This document shows positions 8,830 to 17,400 of a stretch of DNA of 64,000 bases, in pieces (position 1 is the first letter of the stretch; each line of letters starts with the position of its first letter). The notes beneath the pieces were generated by a model. It ran no database searches. It was not told the origin of the DNA and saw only the letters and a list, made by a program, of their open reading frames with translations. Made by a program: the position numbers and the translations under genes. The DNA comes from an uncultured Christensenella sp. (GTDB taxonomy: Bacteria > Bacillota > Clostridia > Christensenellales > Borkfalkiaceae). The stretch spans positions 122,914-186,913 of the forward strand of contig CAJUER010000003.1 in the NCBI GenBank assembly GCA_910585705.1, written 5' to 3'.

Positions 8830-9475
8830 ATCCGTTAATTTGTTTATGCGCAATTATTTTTCCCTTTTCCCCGTCGACCAGAAAGGCTTCTATTTTCTTT
8901 TGGCGGTCGCATATTCCCACATAGTAGTAACAGCCTTCGTCGTATAAAAGCCGCACAAAAATTTCGCCCTTGAAAACTCCGTTTTCGGTCATTGACGCAA
9001 AGGTGTCTGCTTCGTGTTCAATAATGCACTTCGCGGCGCCATCGCAGTCGAGAATTTTGCCGTACTTCACGCTCGAAACAGTGTAGGTTTGGCTTTCGCC
9101 GCCGTAGGTTAAAGTAACTTCGGTGTTTTCGCCCGAAACCGCCGCGCCCGAACCGCTTAAATAATAACAGTTTTCAACCGCTCGATAATTCATTTCGCCC
9201 TCAATCGAGCCTGCGGAAACGCTTACTTCCTCGTGGTTTTCGGGCAGGGTAACATAAATTTCGGTCAGCTCGCCCATTGCGCCTTTAATACCGTCGGCGC
9301 AAAACGGCGTTTCCTTTTCGGACAGATAAATTTTTATTTCGAGTTTGTCGTCGGAATAAAGGTATATGTCCGTTCTCTTTTCCGAAACATAGTCAAGGTA
9401 GTTGACGTTCTTTTTACAGCCCGCAAGGCAGCAGGCTAAAAGCAGTGGCAAAGCAAGTAAAATAAATTTCTTCAT
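8828..9475 (-). CDS. Hypothetical lipoprotein
   Basis: A 215-residue secreted lipoprotein. The N-terminus has a lysine-rich start, a hydrophobic stretch and the lipobox LAGC (Cys20), so it should be lipidated and anchored outside the membrane. The rest is rich in beta-type alternation (YLYSDDKLEIKIYL, EVTLTYGGESQTYTVSSV) and has no recognised catalytic motif. No Shine-Dalgarno is obvious; a TATATT hexamer ends 7 bases before the ATG, but its -35 is poor. It stands alone between hemW and the guaB unit. Function unknown. Confidence 0.7.
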   Translation of the reverse strand: MKKFILLALPLLLACCLAGCKKNVNYLDYVSEKRTDIYLYSDDKLEIKIYLSEKETPFCADGIKGAMGELTEIYVTLPENHEEVSVSAGSIEGEMNYRAVENCYYLSGSGAAVSGENTEVTLTYGGESQTYTVSSVKYGKILDCDGAAKCIIEHEADTFASMTENGVFKGEIFVRLLYDEGCYYYVGICDRQKKIEAFLVDGEKGKIIAHKQING

Positions 9476-9533
9476 ATTTCAAATATATTGCGTTTGCGCG
9501 CCGATATGATTAAAATTTTAATTTTTCAAACAG

Positions 9534-9562
9534 TTGCATTTTTTACGGCTGTGTGATAGAAT
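9534..9562 (+). promoter_or_regulatory. Promoter upstream of the guaB unit
   Basis: TTGCAT at 9534-9539, 17 bases, TAGAAT at 9557-9562, with an extended-10 TG. Its position excludes the upstream TTG at 9534 as a start of the following gene. Confidence 0.65.
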
Positions 9563-9596
9563 ACTTCTAATATACATTTTTTACGGAAAAAGACCG

Positions 9597-10160
9597 ATGA
9601 CAGACCGCAGAAAAATCATTTTAAAATCCGCAGTCATTACGCTTTCCGCGCTTGCGCTGGCGGCATTGATTGTGTTTGCAATGTGGATACTCTGCGCTCC
9701 GCACACAATGGCTGCGGTAAGCGAAAAGACGGGCAATTACTCATTTGCGGTAACTTGCGCCGACCTGCGCTATAAGTATACGCGCGACGCTTACGACCTT
9801 TCGCGTTGCGTTGACGACAGTATACTTTCAGGTAACGACAAACTGGTGGTAAAATACGCCGAAAAACTGATTTCGCATGAAAAATTCAACGAAGTTTGCA
9901 AACGCAAGTCTGACGAAATTTCCGAAGGCTCGGAGATTAAGTTCGATTACAGAAGTCACGTCTGCGGCAACGCGGCGTACTCGTATTACGCTTCGGGCGA
10001 TATTTCAGCCGCAGTAAAAACTGCGAAAAAGAGCGGAACGGAAACGGGATTTATCAAACTCACCGTTGCGGTTTCCGAAAGAGGCACGGCTAAGGAAAAA
10101 AGCGATTTGAAGGACGTGCTTACCGAATTAAAATACGAAAAATTAGCAAATATTCTTTAA
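9597..10160 (+). CDS. Hypothetical single-pass membrane protein
   Basis: A protein of 187 residues from ATG 9597, chosen because a longer frame back to 9534 would begin inside the promoter. A basic start (MTDRRKIILKS) is followed by one transmembrane helix at about residues 10-35, then a soluble domain of mainly helical composition with pairs of short repeats reminiscent of TPR-like solenoids (YSYYASGDISAAVKTAKKSG). It probably faces the outside. It lies 19 bases upstream of guaB and is likely co-transcribed with it. I do not recognise the family. Confidence 0.65.
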   Translation: MTDRRKIILKSAVITLSALALAALIVFAMWILCAPHTMAAVSEKTGNYSFAVTCADLRYKYTRDAYDLSRCVDDSILSGNDKLVVKYAEKLISHEKFNEVCKRKSDEISEGSEIKFDYRSHVCGNAAYSYYASGDISAAVKTAKKSGTETGFIKLTVAVSERGTAKEKSDLKDVLTELKYEKLANIL

Positions 10161-10179
10161 AATCACTTAAGGAGTCATT

Positions 10180-11634
10180 ATGAATAAAATTGTCAAGGAA
10201 GCTCTCACGTTCGACGACGTTTTGCTTGTACCGGCGGCGTCCGACGTTATGCCGTCTACGGTTGATTTGCGCACGAAGCTGTGCAAGGGTATAGAACTCA
10301 ATATTCCCTTAATCAGCGCGGCAATGGACACCGTTACGGAAAGCAAGCTCGCTATCGCTATGGCAAGAGAGGGCGGTATAGGCGTTATTCACAAGAATAT
10401 GTCTATCGAGGAGCAGGCGTTGCAGGTGGACCAGGTTAAGCGCAGCGAACACGGCGTAATAACCGACCCGTTCCATTTAACACCCGACCAGCCCGTTAAA
10501 GCCGCGTGCGAGCTTATGGCAAAATATAAGATAAGCGGCGTTCCCATTACGGAAAACGGAAAACTTGTGGGAATACTCACCAACCGCGATTTGCGCTTCG
10601 AAACGGATTTCGAACAGCCCATTGCAAACGTTATGACGAAGGACAACCTCGTTACGGCTTGCGAAGGCACTTCTTTGGAAGAAGCGCAGAAAATACTAGG
10701 CAAACACAGAATAGAAAAACTGCCCATCGTTGACAAAAACGGCAATTTGAAAGGGCTTATCACGATTAAGGATATAGAAAAATCCATTCAGTATCCCAAC
10801 AGTGCAAGGGATAAAAAAGGCCGATTGCTTGCGGCGGCGGCAATCGGCGGCTCGCCCGACGTTCTCGACAGGGTCGCGGCACTCGTAAACGCAAAGGTCG
10901 ATATGGTCGTTCTCGACTCCGCTCACGGACACAGTAAGGGTATCGTGCAGGCGGTTGCTAAGGTCAAAAAGGCTTATCCCGACCTTCCGCTCGTTGCCGG
11001 CAACGTGGTTACTGCGGAAGCTACGCGCGATTTGATTGACGCCGGCGCTGATTTGGTAAAGGTGGGAATCGGTCCCGGTTCTATTTGCACCACGCGCATC
11101 GTGGCGGGTATAGGTATGCCTCAGCTGACGGCGGTTATGGACTGCGCAGAGCAGGCGGATAAAATGGGCAAGCGCATAATTGCGGACGGCGGCATTAAAT
11201 ACTCGGGCGACATTGTCAAGGCGCTTGCGGCAGGCGGAAGCGCGGTTATGATAGGTTCGCTTTTCGCAGGTACGGCGGAATCGCCCGGCGAGCTTGAAAT
11301 TTATCAGGGCAGAAGCTTCAAATCTTATCGCGGAATGGGTTCTCTTCCCGCAATGGCGAAGGGTAGCAAAGACAGATATTTCCAATCCGACGCGAAGAAA
11401 TTCGTACCCGAAGGCGTGGAAGGGCGCGTGCCTTATCGTGGCGCGCTTGCGGATATCATTTTCCAGCTTATGGGCGGACTTCGCGCAGGTATGGGATACA
11501 CGGGTTGCGGTACGGTTGAAAAGCTGAGAAAGAACGGCAAGTTCGTCAAGATGACTGCGGCTTCGCTCGTAGAGTCGCATCCCCACGATATTTCCATTAC
11601 GAAGGAAGCACCCAACTATTCGCCGAAAGGCTGA
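10180..11634 (+). CDS. guaB: IMP dehydrogenase
   Basis: Oxidises IMP to XMP with NAD+, the first committed step to GMP. The 484-residue chain has the N-terminal LTFDDVLLVPA, a pair of CBS domains at about residues 90-205 (VMTKDNLVTACEGTSLEEA), the catalytic loop GIGPGSICTTRI with the active-site Cys near residue 304, and the flap region around YFQSDAKKFVPEGVEG. AAGGAG lies 6-11 bases before the ATG. guaA follows after a weak hairpin, so the two steps to GMP are adjacent. Confidence 0.97.
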   Translation: MNKIVKEALTFDDVLLVPAASDVMPSTVDLRTKLCKGIELNIPLISAAMDTVTESKLAIAMAREGGIGVIHKNMSIEEQALQVDQVKRSEHGVITDPFHLTPDQPVKAACELMAKYKISGVPITENGKLVGILTNRDLRFETDFEQPIANVMTKDNLVTACEGTSLEEAQKILGKHRIEKLPIVDKNGNLKGLITIKDIEKSIQYPNSARDKKGRLLAAAAIGGSPDVLDRVAALVNAKVDMVVLDSAHGHSKGIVQAVAKVKKAYPDLPLVAGNVVTAEATRDLIDAGADLVKVGIGPGSICTTRIVAGIGMPQLTAVMDCAEQADKMGKRIIADGGIKYSGDIVKALAAGGSAVMIGSLFAGTAESPGELEIYQGRSFKSYRGMGSLPAMAKGSKDRYFQSDAKKFVPEGVEGRVPYRGALADIIFQLMGGLRAGMGYTGCGTVEKLRKNGKFVKMTAASLVESHPHDISITKEAPNYSPKG

Positions 11635-11646
11635 ACATAATAAAAA

Positions 11647-11671
11647 AAGGCGTAAGAAATACTTGCGCCTT
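11647..11671 (+). promoter_or_regulatory. Hairpin between guaB and guaA
   Basis: AAGGCGTAAG at 11647-11656 pairs with CTTGCGCCTT at 11662-11671 with one G-T pair. It is followed by A-rich, not T-rich, sequence, so it is more likely an mRNA stability or partial attenuation element than a full terminator. Confidence 0.45.
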
Positions 11672-11693
11672 AAAAAATTTACAAGAGGATTTT

Positions 11694-13235
11694 ATGGAAC
11701 ATCAGAAGATTTTGATTTTGGATTTCGGCGGCCAGTATAACCAGCTTATCGCACGCAGAGTGAGGGAGCACAAAATTTACTGCGAGGTCAAATCCTACAA
11801 AACGCCCGTAGAAGAAATCCGCGCGATGAATCCTAAGGGTATAATTTTCACGGGCGGTCCCAATTCGGTCTATCTCGACGATTCGCCGAGAATCGATAAC
11901 TCCGTGTTCGGGCTGGGCGTGCCTATTCTCGGCATCTGCTACGGCGCGCAGTTCCTCGTTTACGGACTGGGCGGTAAAATCGAAAAAGCCAACGATACGG
12001 CGGTTGCGGAGTTCGGCAGAACGGAATGTGAATTCGATACGAAATCCCCGCTGTTTAAGGGTTTAAAGAAAAAGTCTGTCGTATGGATGAGCCATAACGA
12101 TCATATAGCTACGCTACCCGAAGGCTTCCGCGCGATAGGTCACAGCGCAAAATGCCCTTACGGCGCGATAGAGAACCCCGAGAAAAAATTCTACGGAACG
12201 CAGTTCCACCCAGAAGTAAACCATACCGAACAGGGCTTCGATATGCTCGGCAACTTCCTTTATAACGTTTGCAGCTGTAAAGGCGACTGGACTATGGAGG
12301 AATACGCCCGCACGGCTATCCAAAGCATACGCGAAAAAGTGGGCGGAGGAAAAGCTTTGCTTGCGCTTTCGGGCGGGGTTGACAGCTCGGTCGCGTGCAA
12401 GTTGCTTGCAAAAGCGATAGGCAGCCAGCTTACCTGCATATTTGTCGATCACGGTCTTATGCGTAAAAACGAGGGCGACGAGGTTGAAGAAGCGTTTGCA
12501 GACAGCGGAGTGAACTTTGTGCGCGTGAACGCCGGCAGCCGCTTTCTCGGAAAGCTTAAAGGCGTCACGGAACCCGAAGCAAAGCGCAAGATAATCGGCG
12601 AGGAATTTATCCGCGTGTTCGAGGAAGAGGCGAAAAAGATAGGCAAGGTTGACTTTCTCGTTCAGGGCACCATTTATCCCGACGTTATAGAGTCGGGCTT
12701 GGGTGACGCGGCGGTAATAAAGTCGCACCACAACGTCGGCGGATTGCCCGATTACGTTGACTTTAAGGAAATAATCGAGCCTTTGAGAATGTTGTTCAAG
12801 GACGAAGTGAGGGCGCTTGGCATTGCGCTGGGTTTGGACGAAAAACTGGTATGGCGCCAGCCCTTTCCCGGTCCAGGACTCGCCATAAGAATTATCGGCG
12901 ACATTACGCCCGAAAAGGTTGCCGTCCTTCAGGACGCGGACGCCGTTTTCCGTGAAGAAATCGCAAAAGCGCACCTTGACCGCGACATTAACCAGTACTT
13001 CGCCGTGCTTACGAATATGCGCTCGGTCGGGGTTATGGGCGACGGAAGAACTTACGATTATACACTCGCATTGCGCGGTGTGACGACAAGCGACTTTATG
13101 ACGGCGGATTTTTCGAGGATTCCTTACGACGTGCTTGAAAAAGTTTCGATAAGACTAGTAAACGAGGTAAAACACATAAACCGCATAGTTTACGACATAA
13201 CCTCGAAGCCCCCCGCAACCATAGAGTGGGAATAA
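11694..13235 (+). CDS. guaA: GMP synthase (glutamine-hydrolysing)
   Basis: Converts XMP to GMP. The 513-residue chain has the class-I glutamine amidotransferase domain with the nucleophile in GICYGAQFLVYGLGG near residue 80 and its His-Glu in FHPEVNHTE. The ATP-pyrophosphatase P-loop is LALSGGVDSSVACKL near residue 225, and a C-terminal dimerisation domain ends PPATIEWE. It follows guaB by 59 bases with an AGAGGA ribosome site. Confidence 0.97.
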   Translation: MEHQKILILDFGGQYNQLIARRVREHKIYCEVKSYKTPVEEIRAMNPKGIIFTGGPNSVYLDDSPRIDNSVFGLGVPILGICYGAQFLVYGLGGKIEKANDTAVAEFGRTECEFDTKSPLFKGLKKKSVVWMSHNDHIATLPEGFRAIGHSAKCPYGAIENPEKKFYGTQFHPEVNHTEQGFDMLGNFLYNVCSCKGDWTMEEYARTAIQSIREKVGGGKALLALSGGVDSSVACKLLAKAIGSQLTCIFVDHGLMRKNEGDEVEEAFADSGVNFVRVNAGSRFLGKLKGVTEPEAKRKIIGEEFIRVFEEEAKKIGKVDFLVQGTIYPDVIESGLGDAAVIKSHHNVGGLPDYVDFKEIIEPLRMLFKDEVRALGIALGLDEKLVWRQPFPGPGLAIRIIGDITPEKVAVLQDADAVFREEIAKAHLDRDINQYFAVLTNMRSVGVMGDGRTYDYTLALRGVTTSDFMTADFSRIPYDVLEKVSIRLVNEVKHINRIVYDITSKPPATIEWE

Positions 13236-13245
13236 TAAAAAAACG

Positions 13246-13280
13246 AGCTCCCGTTCGGTTTGAACGGGAGCTTATATTTT
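13246..13280 (+). terminator. Terminator after guaA
   Basis: AGCTCCCGTTC at 13246-13256 and GAACGGGAGCT at 13262-13272 around GGTTT, followed by a T-rich tail. It separates guaA from the convergent membrane gene. Confidence 0.85.
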
Positions 13281-14067
13281 ATTCTATTTTTGTTTGGTGG
13301 TGCGGCGAAGCCGCTTTATTTATAACGCGGGTAAGCGGAAGAAACAGCGTGCAAACGGTTATTATCGTGCATACGACCTGAGGAAGCATCGCCGTGAACG
13401 AGGCGTAAAAATACGCGAGCGCCGTCCCGCGCGAATAGCCGTAAAACGTCGGGGTTATAACGTCGTCTAAAAGCGTGAATATAACAGTGCACACGGCGCC
13501 GACGGCGGAAAAAGAAATTGCTTTAAGCGCTTCGGCGGAGTTTTTTTTGTATATTTTTCCTGCAATAAAAAAGCCGTCGAATATAAGACAAAGACAGACG
13601 CACAGCGCAAAAATTACCCAAAGCAAAGCGTGCAGAGTGTATTTGTATATGCGTGAAATTTTAATTAAGTCCAGCGCATACACGACCGCGCAAGTCGTCG
13701 CCGCCGCCAGAAGCACGGCGTTTACAATCACCGCAAGATAAAGCGGTAAATTTTCGAACGTGCTGCTTTTGATTTTTCCCAAACCGCCGAAAACTGCGGC
13801 GAGCATGGGATAATACAGAAGATACAAAATCAAAGCCGTAGGATAAAATCCGAAGATTATACACCTAAGCAGAGAAAAAGCCGCCGCGCATATCACGCCG
13901 TTGCGCACGCCCATACAATAGGCAAAGCACGCGAGAATGAGCGTAACGATTTCCACGCCGACGACAAAGGAAAAAACGTATTGACCGCCTATCAACACCG
14001 CGCAGGTCAACGCGGTGTACGCAAGCTCCTTTGCGGGCGGTATTTTTTTTGTTTTTGTATTTTGCAT
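13279..14067 (-). CDS. ECF-transporter S-component-like membrane protein
   Basis: A 262-residue integral membrane protein with about six hydrophobic helices. The early sequence (LAYTALTCAVLIGGQYVF, GVEIVTLILACFAYCMGVRNGV, FSLLRCIIFGFYPTALILYLLYYP) resembles S components of energy-coupling-factor transporters. It starts 4 bases after the stop of a DUF4430-like lipoprotein gene on the same strand, so the pair is a small operon. DUF4430 domains are related to the transcobalamin fold, so corrinoid or a similar cofactor is a reasonable guess for the substrate, but this is inference. No EcfA/EcfT genes lie in the window. Confidence 0.6.
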   Translation of the reverse strand: MQNTKTKKIPPAKELAYTALTCAVLIGGQYVFSFVVGVEIVTLILACFAYCMGVRNGVICAAAFSLLRCIIFGFYPTALILYLLYYPMLAAVFGGLGKIKSSTFENLPLYLAVIVNAVLLAAATTCAVVYALDLIKISRIYKYTLHALLWVIFALCVCLCLIFDGFFIAGKIYKKNSAEALKAISFSAVGAVCTVIFTLLDDVITPTFYGYSRGTALAYFYASFTAMLPQVVCTIITVCTLFLPLTRVINKAASPHHQTKIE

Positions 14068-14071
14068 TATT

Positions 14072-14539
14072 TTAATACACTGAGTAAACGAGCGCGTAAG
14101 TGTAACCCTCTACGCAGGGCAGATAGGAAACGCCGAAGCTTGCCGAGTTGAGGGTTTTTCCGTTATATTCGAATGTGCCGTATTCGCTGTTTGAATAAAC
14201 GGCGTCGTCGCCGTCTAATTTTACAAGGTCGGTGTACACCGCCCAGAACGCATTGCCTTCGGCTTTCTTGCCGAACACCGACTGAATATAGAACCCGTAT
14301 TGACCGTCCTCGCCGTCGAAAACAAGCTCGCCGCTTTCCGAAAGCGCGTCCATATAATCTTTCAAGGAGGTTTTTTCCGTGAGTTTTAAAAATCCGCCGT
14401 CTGCGGTAAACACAACGTCGTCTCCGTTTTTAACCACGTTCCCGCTCGTTTTACCGCTTGTTTTTTCGTTGCAACCTAAACATAATATTATGCAGACAGT
14501 CGCCGTTACGGCAAGCAAAGCCGATAAAAATTTCCTCAT
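14072..14539 (-). CDS. DUF4430-like lipoprotein
   Basis: A 155-residue lipoprotein. The signal peptide ends in a lipobox-like LGC (Cys23), so it is expected to be anchored outside the membrane. After a short linker, the domain reads LTEKTSLKDYMDAL, then GQYGFYIQSVFG, AFWAVYTD and the terminal EGYTYALVYSVY. This order matches DUF4430, a fold related to the transcobalamin C-terminal domain. It precedes the ECF-like S component in the same operon and may capture its substrate. AGAGG is placed upstream of the ATG. Confidence 0.65.
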   Translation of the reverse strand: MRKFLSALLAVTATVCIILCLGCNEKTSGKTSGNVVKNGDDVVFTADGGFLKLTEKTSLKDYMDALSESGELVFDGEDGQYGFYIQSVFGKKAEGNAFWAVYTDLVKLDGDDAVYSNSEYGTFEYNGKTLNSASFGVSYLPCVEGYTYALVYSVY

Positions 14540-14610
14540 ATGTAACCTCTTTAATTTATTAAATTTTAGTTTACGCCCGAAAAATTGTCAAGCCGTTGCG
14601 CGCAAATACG

Positions 14611-14639
14611 TTGATATCCGTAAAAAAAAGTATTATAAT
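14611..14639 (+). promoter_or_regulatory. bioY promoter, leaderless arrangement
   Basis: TTGATA at 14611-14616, 17 bases, TATAAT at 14634-14639. The expected transcription start at about 14646 is one base from the bioY ATG at 14647; no ribosome site is visible. Confidence 0.75.
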
Positions 14640-14646
14640 TTTAAGT

Positions 14647-15222
14647 ATGAAAAAGTCTTATGCGTCGGCAATAGCCGAAATTGCAATCTTCGTAGCGTTA
14701 ATGGTGGTAGGCGCGTGGGTGCAGATTCCCTTCTATCCCGTGCCGCTCACTTTCCAGACGGTTATCGCCGTGCTTTCGGGCGTACTTCTCGGCTGGAAGA
14801 AGGGAGTTGCCGCCATGTCTGTATACCTTTTTATGGGCTTCGTGTGTTTTATCCCCGTTTTTTCCGATCACTCGCTTGCTGGGTTTGCATATGCAATGAA
14901 ACCCTCGTTCGGGTACATAATCGGGTTTATAGTTTCCGCCCTCGCAGGCGGTCTTATAGTGAGCGGAGGCAGATATTCGTTCAAGCGCTGTCTTGTTGCC
15001 GCGCTTGTCGCGTTCGTTGCAAACTACGCCGTCGGCGTGCCGTATTTTGCAATAGCCTGGAAATTCTTTTTAAACGGAACGGGGCTGGGCGCGGCTATGG
15101 TTACTTATAATCTTGTGTATATGCCTAAGGACCTTGTTTTAAGCGTGCTTGCCGCAATGCTTGCATACAGGGTTGCGCCATATCTTTCGGGAAGCGGAAC
15201 AAGGCTTAAAAAAGACAAATAA
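14647..15222 (+). CDS. bioY: Biotin transporter BioY
   Basis: S component for biotin uptake, working with an ECF module or alone. From ATG 14647 it has 191 residues and about six membrane helices. The family pattern VGAWVQIPFYPVPLTFQTVIAVLSG is followed by LLGWKKGVAAMSVYLFMG and the conserved PSFGYIIGFI. A longer in-frame start at 14596 would overlap the promoter and is rejected. No BirA-type operator was recognised, and no biotin synthesis gene is in the window. Confidence 0.9.
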   Translation: MKKSYASAIAEIAIFVALMVVGAWVQIPFYPVPLTFQTVIAVLSGVLLGWKKGVAAMSVYLFMGFVCFIPVFSDHSLAGFAYAMKPSFGYIIGFIVSALAGGLIVSGGRYSFKRCLVAALVAFVANYAVGVPYFAIAWKFFLNGTGLGAAMVTYNLVYMPKDLVLSVLAAMLAYRVAPYLSGSGTRLKKDK

Positions 15223-15283
15223 CTTGCAAATGCGCACAAGTTATGATAGAATGAAAATATAAACAACCTGCGGCGTTAAAGCA

Positions 15284-15289
15284 TATAAT
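15284..15289 (+). promoter_or_regulatory. -10 element of alr, leaderless arrangement
   Basis: TATAAT whose last base is 7 bases before the A of ATG 15296, so the mRNA would begin at the start codon. The -35 is weak (TAAACA at 15260-15265, spacer 18). Confidence 0.5.
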
Positions 15290-15295
15290 TTGAAT

Positions 15296-16270
15296 ATGCA
15301 GAAAACGCTTTCCAAAATCAGTCTTCCGTCCCTGCGTAACAATGCGGCAAGGGTAAAAGCCCTGCTCGGCGGCGCAAAATTTTTTGCGGTTGTCAAAGCC
15401 GACGCTTACGGACACGGCGCGGAAGAGGTTGCAAATTACATAGAAGATTTAGCCGACGGCTTTTGCGTAGCCATTGTCGAAGAGGGCATTGCTTTACGTG
15501 TTGCGGGAATTATGAAGCCCGTGCTCGTTTTAACTCCTCCGCTCGATAAGTACGACGCCGAGCGCGCAAGGGCTTACAGCCTTATCCAGACGGTCAATTC
15601 CGCAGAAACGGCGAAAATTATCGGCGGCGCACCCTGTCACATAAAGGTGAATACGGGTATGAACAGGACGGGCTGTAATTTAAACGAGTTGGGCTCGGTT
15701 TTAAAAGCTCTGCCGCAGGAAAGCGTGCTCGGCGTTTATTCGCACCTGTTCGCGCCCGAAAACGAACGTGCGGCTAACCGCCAGAAGGAGCTTTTCAAAC
15801 GCGCGGCGGCTGCGGTTAAAGCGGTGAACCCGATCGCGACCGCACACCTTTCGGCGAGCGGCGGAATACTTCGCGGCGGGGAATTTTTGTTCGATGCGGT
15901 TCGTTGCGGAATACTTCTTTACGGATACGCGCCTTCGGGCTTTAAAGCCGAAGGGTTCGAAAGGGCGCTTAAAGTTTACGCGCGGCGAACCCAGACGACG
16001 AGGTTTATCGGCGGAGGAGTGGGTTACAACTTTGCGGACAAAAGCTACACGACGCTTGCAACGTATAGGTGCGGCTATGCGGACGGGTTTAAACGCACGG
16101 TTGCGCTTGGCGAAAAAACTTTGTGTATGGACGCGTTTGTGGGCGAGGATAAGGGCGGACTGCTTCTTGTTATGGACGACGCGGACGGTTATGCGAAACG
16201 TTGCGGAACAATATCATACGAGGTGCTGACGAGCGTTACGCACCGATCGGAAAGAATTTATGAACGTTAA
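15296..16270 (+). CDS. alr: Alanine racemase
   Basis: PLP enzyme interconverting L- and D-alanine for peptidoglycan. The PLP lysine sits in FAVVKADAYGHGAEEV near residue 38, and the C-terminal domain has VGYNFADKSYTTLATYRCGYADGFKR and LCMD. The chain is about 324 residues, shorter than the common 360-380, mainly through a compact C-terminal barrel. ATG 15296 is preferred over the in-frame TTG at 15290 because a TATAAT directly precedes it. Its stop overlaps the next start by 11 bases. Confidence 0.9.
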   Translation: MQKTLSKISLPSLRNNAARVKALLGGAKFFAVVKADAYGHGAEEVANYIEDLADGFCVAIVEEGIALRVAGIMKPVLVLTPPLDKYDAERARAYSLIQTVNSAETAKIIGGAPCHIKVNTGMNRTGCNLNELGSVLKALPQESVLGVYSHLFAPENERAANRQKELFKRAAAAVKAVNPIATAHLSASGGILRGGEFLFDAVRCGILLYGYAPSGFKAEGFERALKVYARRTQTTRFIGGGVGYNFADKSYTTLATYRCGYADGFKRTVALGEKTLCMDAFVGEDKGGLLLVMDDADGYAKRCGTISYEVLTSVTHRSERIYER

Positions 16271-16796
16271 AAACGAATTGCGCGAAAAGCTGAAAATCAA
16301 ACGCAAATATTTCGAAGGTTACAGAAGGCAGACGGCGGACGCGGCTATATTCGAGAATTTTTTCAACGCTTACGGCGGTTGTAACAGCTTCCTCGTTTAT
16401 AACTCCGTAGGAACGGAAGCGGATACCAAAGCAATAATCGGACAGCTTTTAAAGGACGGCAAAAAGGTTTACCTTCCGCGCGTTTGCGGCGAACAAATCT
16501 TGGCCGTGCCTTACGGTGAAACGCACAAGGGTGCGTTCGGCATAGAAGAGCCTGAGGGCGAGTCGTATACGGGCGAAATAGATATAACCGTTGTGCCGCT
16601 TCTTGCCGTCAACGGACAGGGCGTGCGCATAGGCTACGGCAAGGGTTATTACGACAGATACCTTGCGGACAGGCATACCAAAAAAGTGGGCTTGGGTTAT
16701 TTTTTCCAGTTTGAGAATTTCGAAGGGGAAGAGCACGACGTACCACTTGACGAATTTGTGTGCGAGAAAGGAATTTACTATTATGCAAACAAATAA
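16260..16796 (+). CDS. 5-formyltetrahydrofolate cyclo-ligase
   Basis: Converts 5-formyl-THF to 5,10-methenyl-THF using ATP, cytoplasmic. The 178 residues show the basic N-terminus LREKLKIKRK, then YNSVGTEADT, and the signature GVRIGYGKGYYDRYLA with the downstream DVPLDEFVCEKGI. It overlaps the end of alr by 11 bases and the start of the next gene by 14, so the run from alr onward is one tightly packed operon. Also called MTHFS/YgfA. Confidence 0.93.
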   Translation: MNVKNELREKLKIKRKYFEGYRRQTADAAIFENFFNAYGGCNSFLVYNSVGTEADTKAIIGQLLKDGKKVYLPRVCGEQILAVPYGETHKGAFGIEEPEGESYTGEIDITVVPLLAVNGQGVRIGYGKGYYDRYLADRHTKKVGLGYFFQFENFEGEEHDVPLDEFVCEKGIYYYANK

Positions 16797-17400
16797 TAAG
16801 GGTAAAAAAATTTTGTGGGAAGCGTTGGACGTGCTTACCGGTGCGGCTTTTCCCTTTATGCTTCAGCTTGTGTTCAGTGCGTCGGTTATACTGTTTGCCG
16901 ATTACGGTGCGACGGAAATCGCGCTCGGCGCGGTCATTCTCGTTATCGGAGAAATGCTTATGGGCGCCGCGTACTTTATCTGCGGCAGGCAGAACGGAGT
17001 TATAGCTGTCAGGCGCGGCATACAGAACGCTAAAAAGACGGCGATAGGCTCAAACGATTTAAAGGCGGAACTTGGAATAGGCGAGTACGCGCTGTACAAG
17101 GGCGTAGTTATCGGTTTGGTAACATGTCTGCCGTTTATGCTGGTGCAGTTTATAGATTGTTTTGCGCACAATCGATTCTGCGAATTTCTTTTGAAATATG
17201 CGTTCGGCTGGGCGGCAATGCCCTTTGCGCTCGCCGGTAAAACTGTCGAGGGCGGAATTTCGGCGTGGCTCAATTTTATATGGATAGTGTATCCCGTAGC
17301 CGTGCATACGTTTGCTTATTGGTTCGGCGCGGCAAAAGAAAACAAGCGCAGGCAGATAGAGGAGCAGGCGCAGGAAGCAAAGGCAAACCGCAAAAAATGA
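16783..17400 (+). CDS. Hypothetical multi-pass membrane protein
   Basis: A 205-residue protein starting at ATG 16783 with AAAGGA upstream; the start overlaps the preceding gene. It has about four hydrophobic segments: TGAAFPFMLQLVFSASVILF, IALGAVILVIGEMLMGAAYF, ALYKGVVIGLVTCLPFMLVQ and NFIWIVYPVAVHTFAYWFG. A charged C-terminal tail rich in Lys, Gln and Glu follows. I do not recognise the family. The stop overlaps the rsmD start (ATGA), so it is translated with the surrounding housekeeping genes. Confidence 0.75.
   Translation: MQTNNKGKKILWEALDVLTGAAFPFMLQLVFSASVILFADYGATEIALGAVILVIGEMLMGAAYFICGRQNGVIAVRRGIQNAKKTAIGSNDLKAELGIGEYALYKGVVIGLVTCLPFMLVQFIDCFAHNRFCEFLLKYAFGWAAMPFALAGKTVEGGISAWLNFIWIVYPVAVHTFAYWFGAAKENKRRQIEEQAQEAKANRKK

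Noticed and set aside
9534..9596. Longer start for the hypothetical gene before guaB
   Set aside because: The TTG at 9534 is part of a well-placed -35 element; transcription would begin after it.
10161..10179. Purine riboswitch upstream of guaB
   Set aside because: Only 19 bases separate guaB from the preceding gene, and no aptamer-like conserved core was seen upstream.
14379..15110. 243-codon plus-strand frame over the DUF4430 and bioY genes
   Set aside because: It overlaps bioY in another frame and the lipoprotein on the opposite strand. The arginine-rich translation is typical of an out-of-frame shadow.
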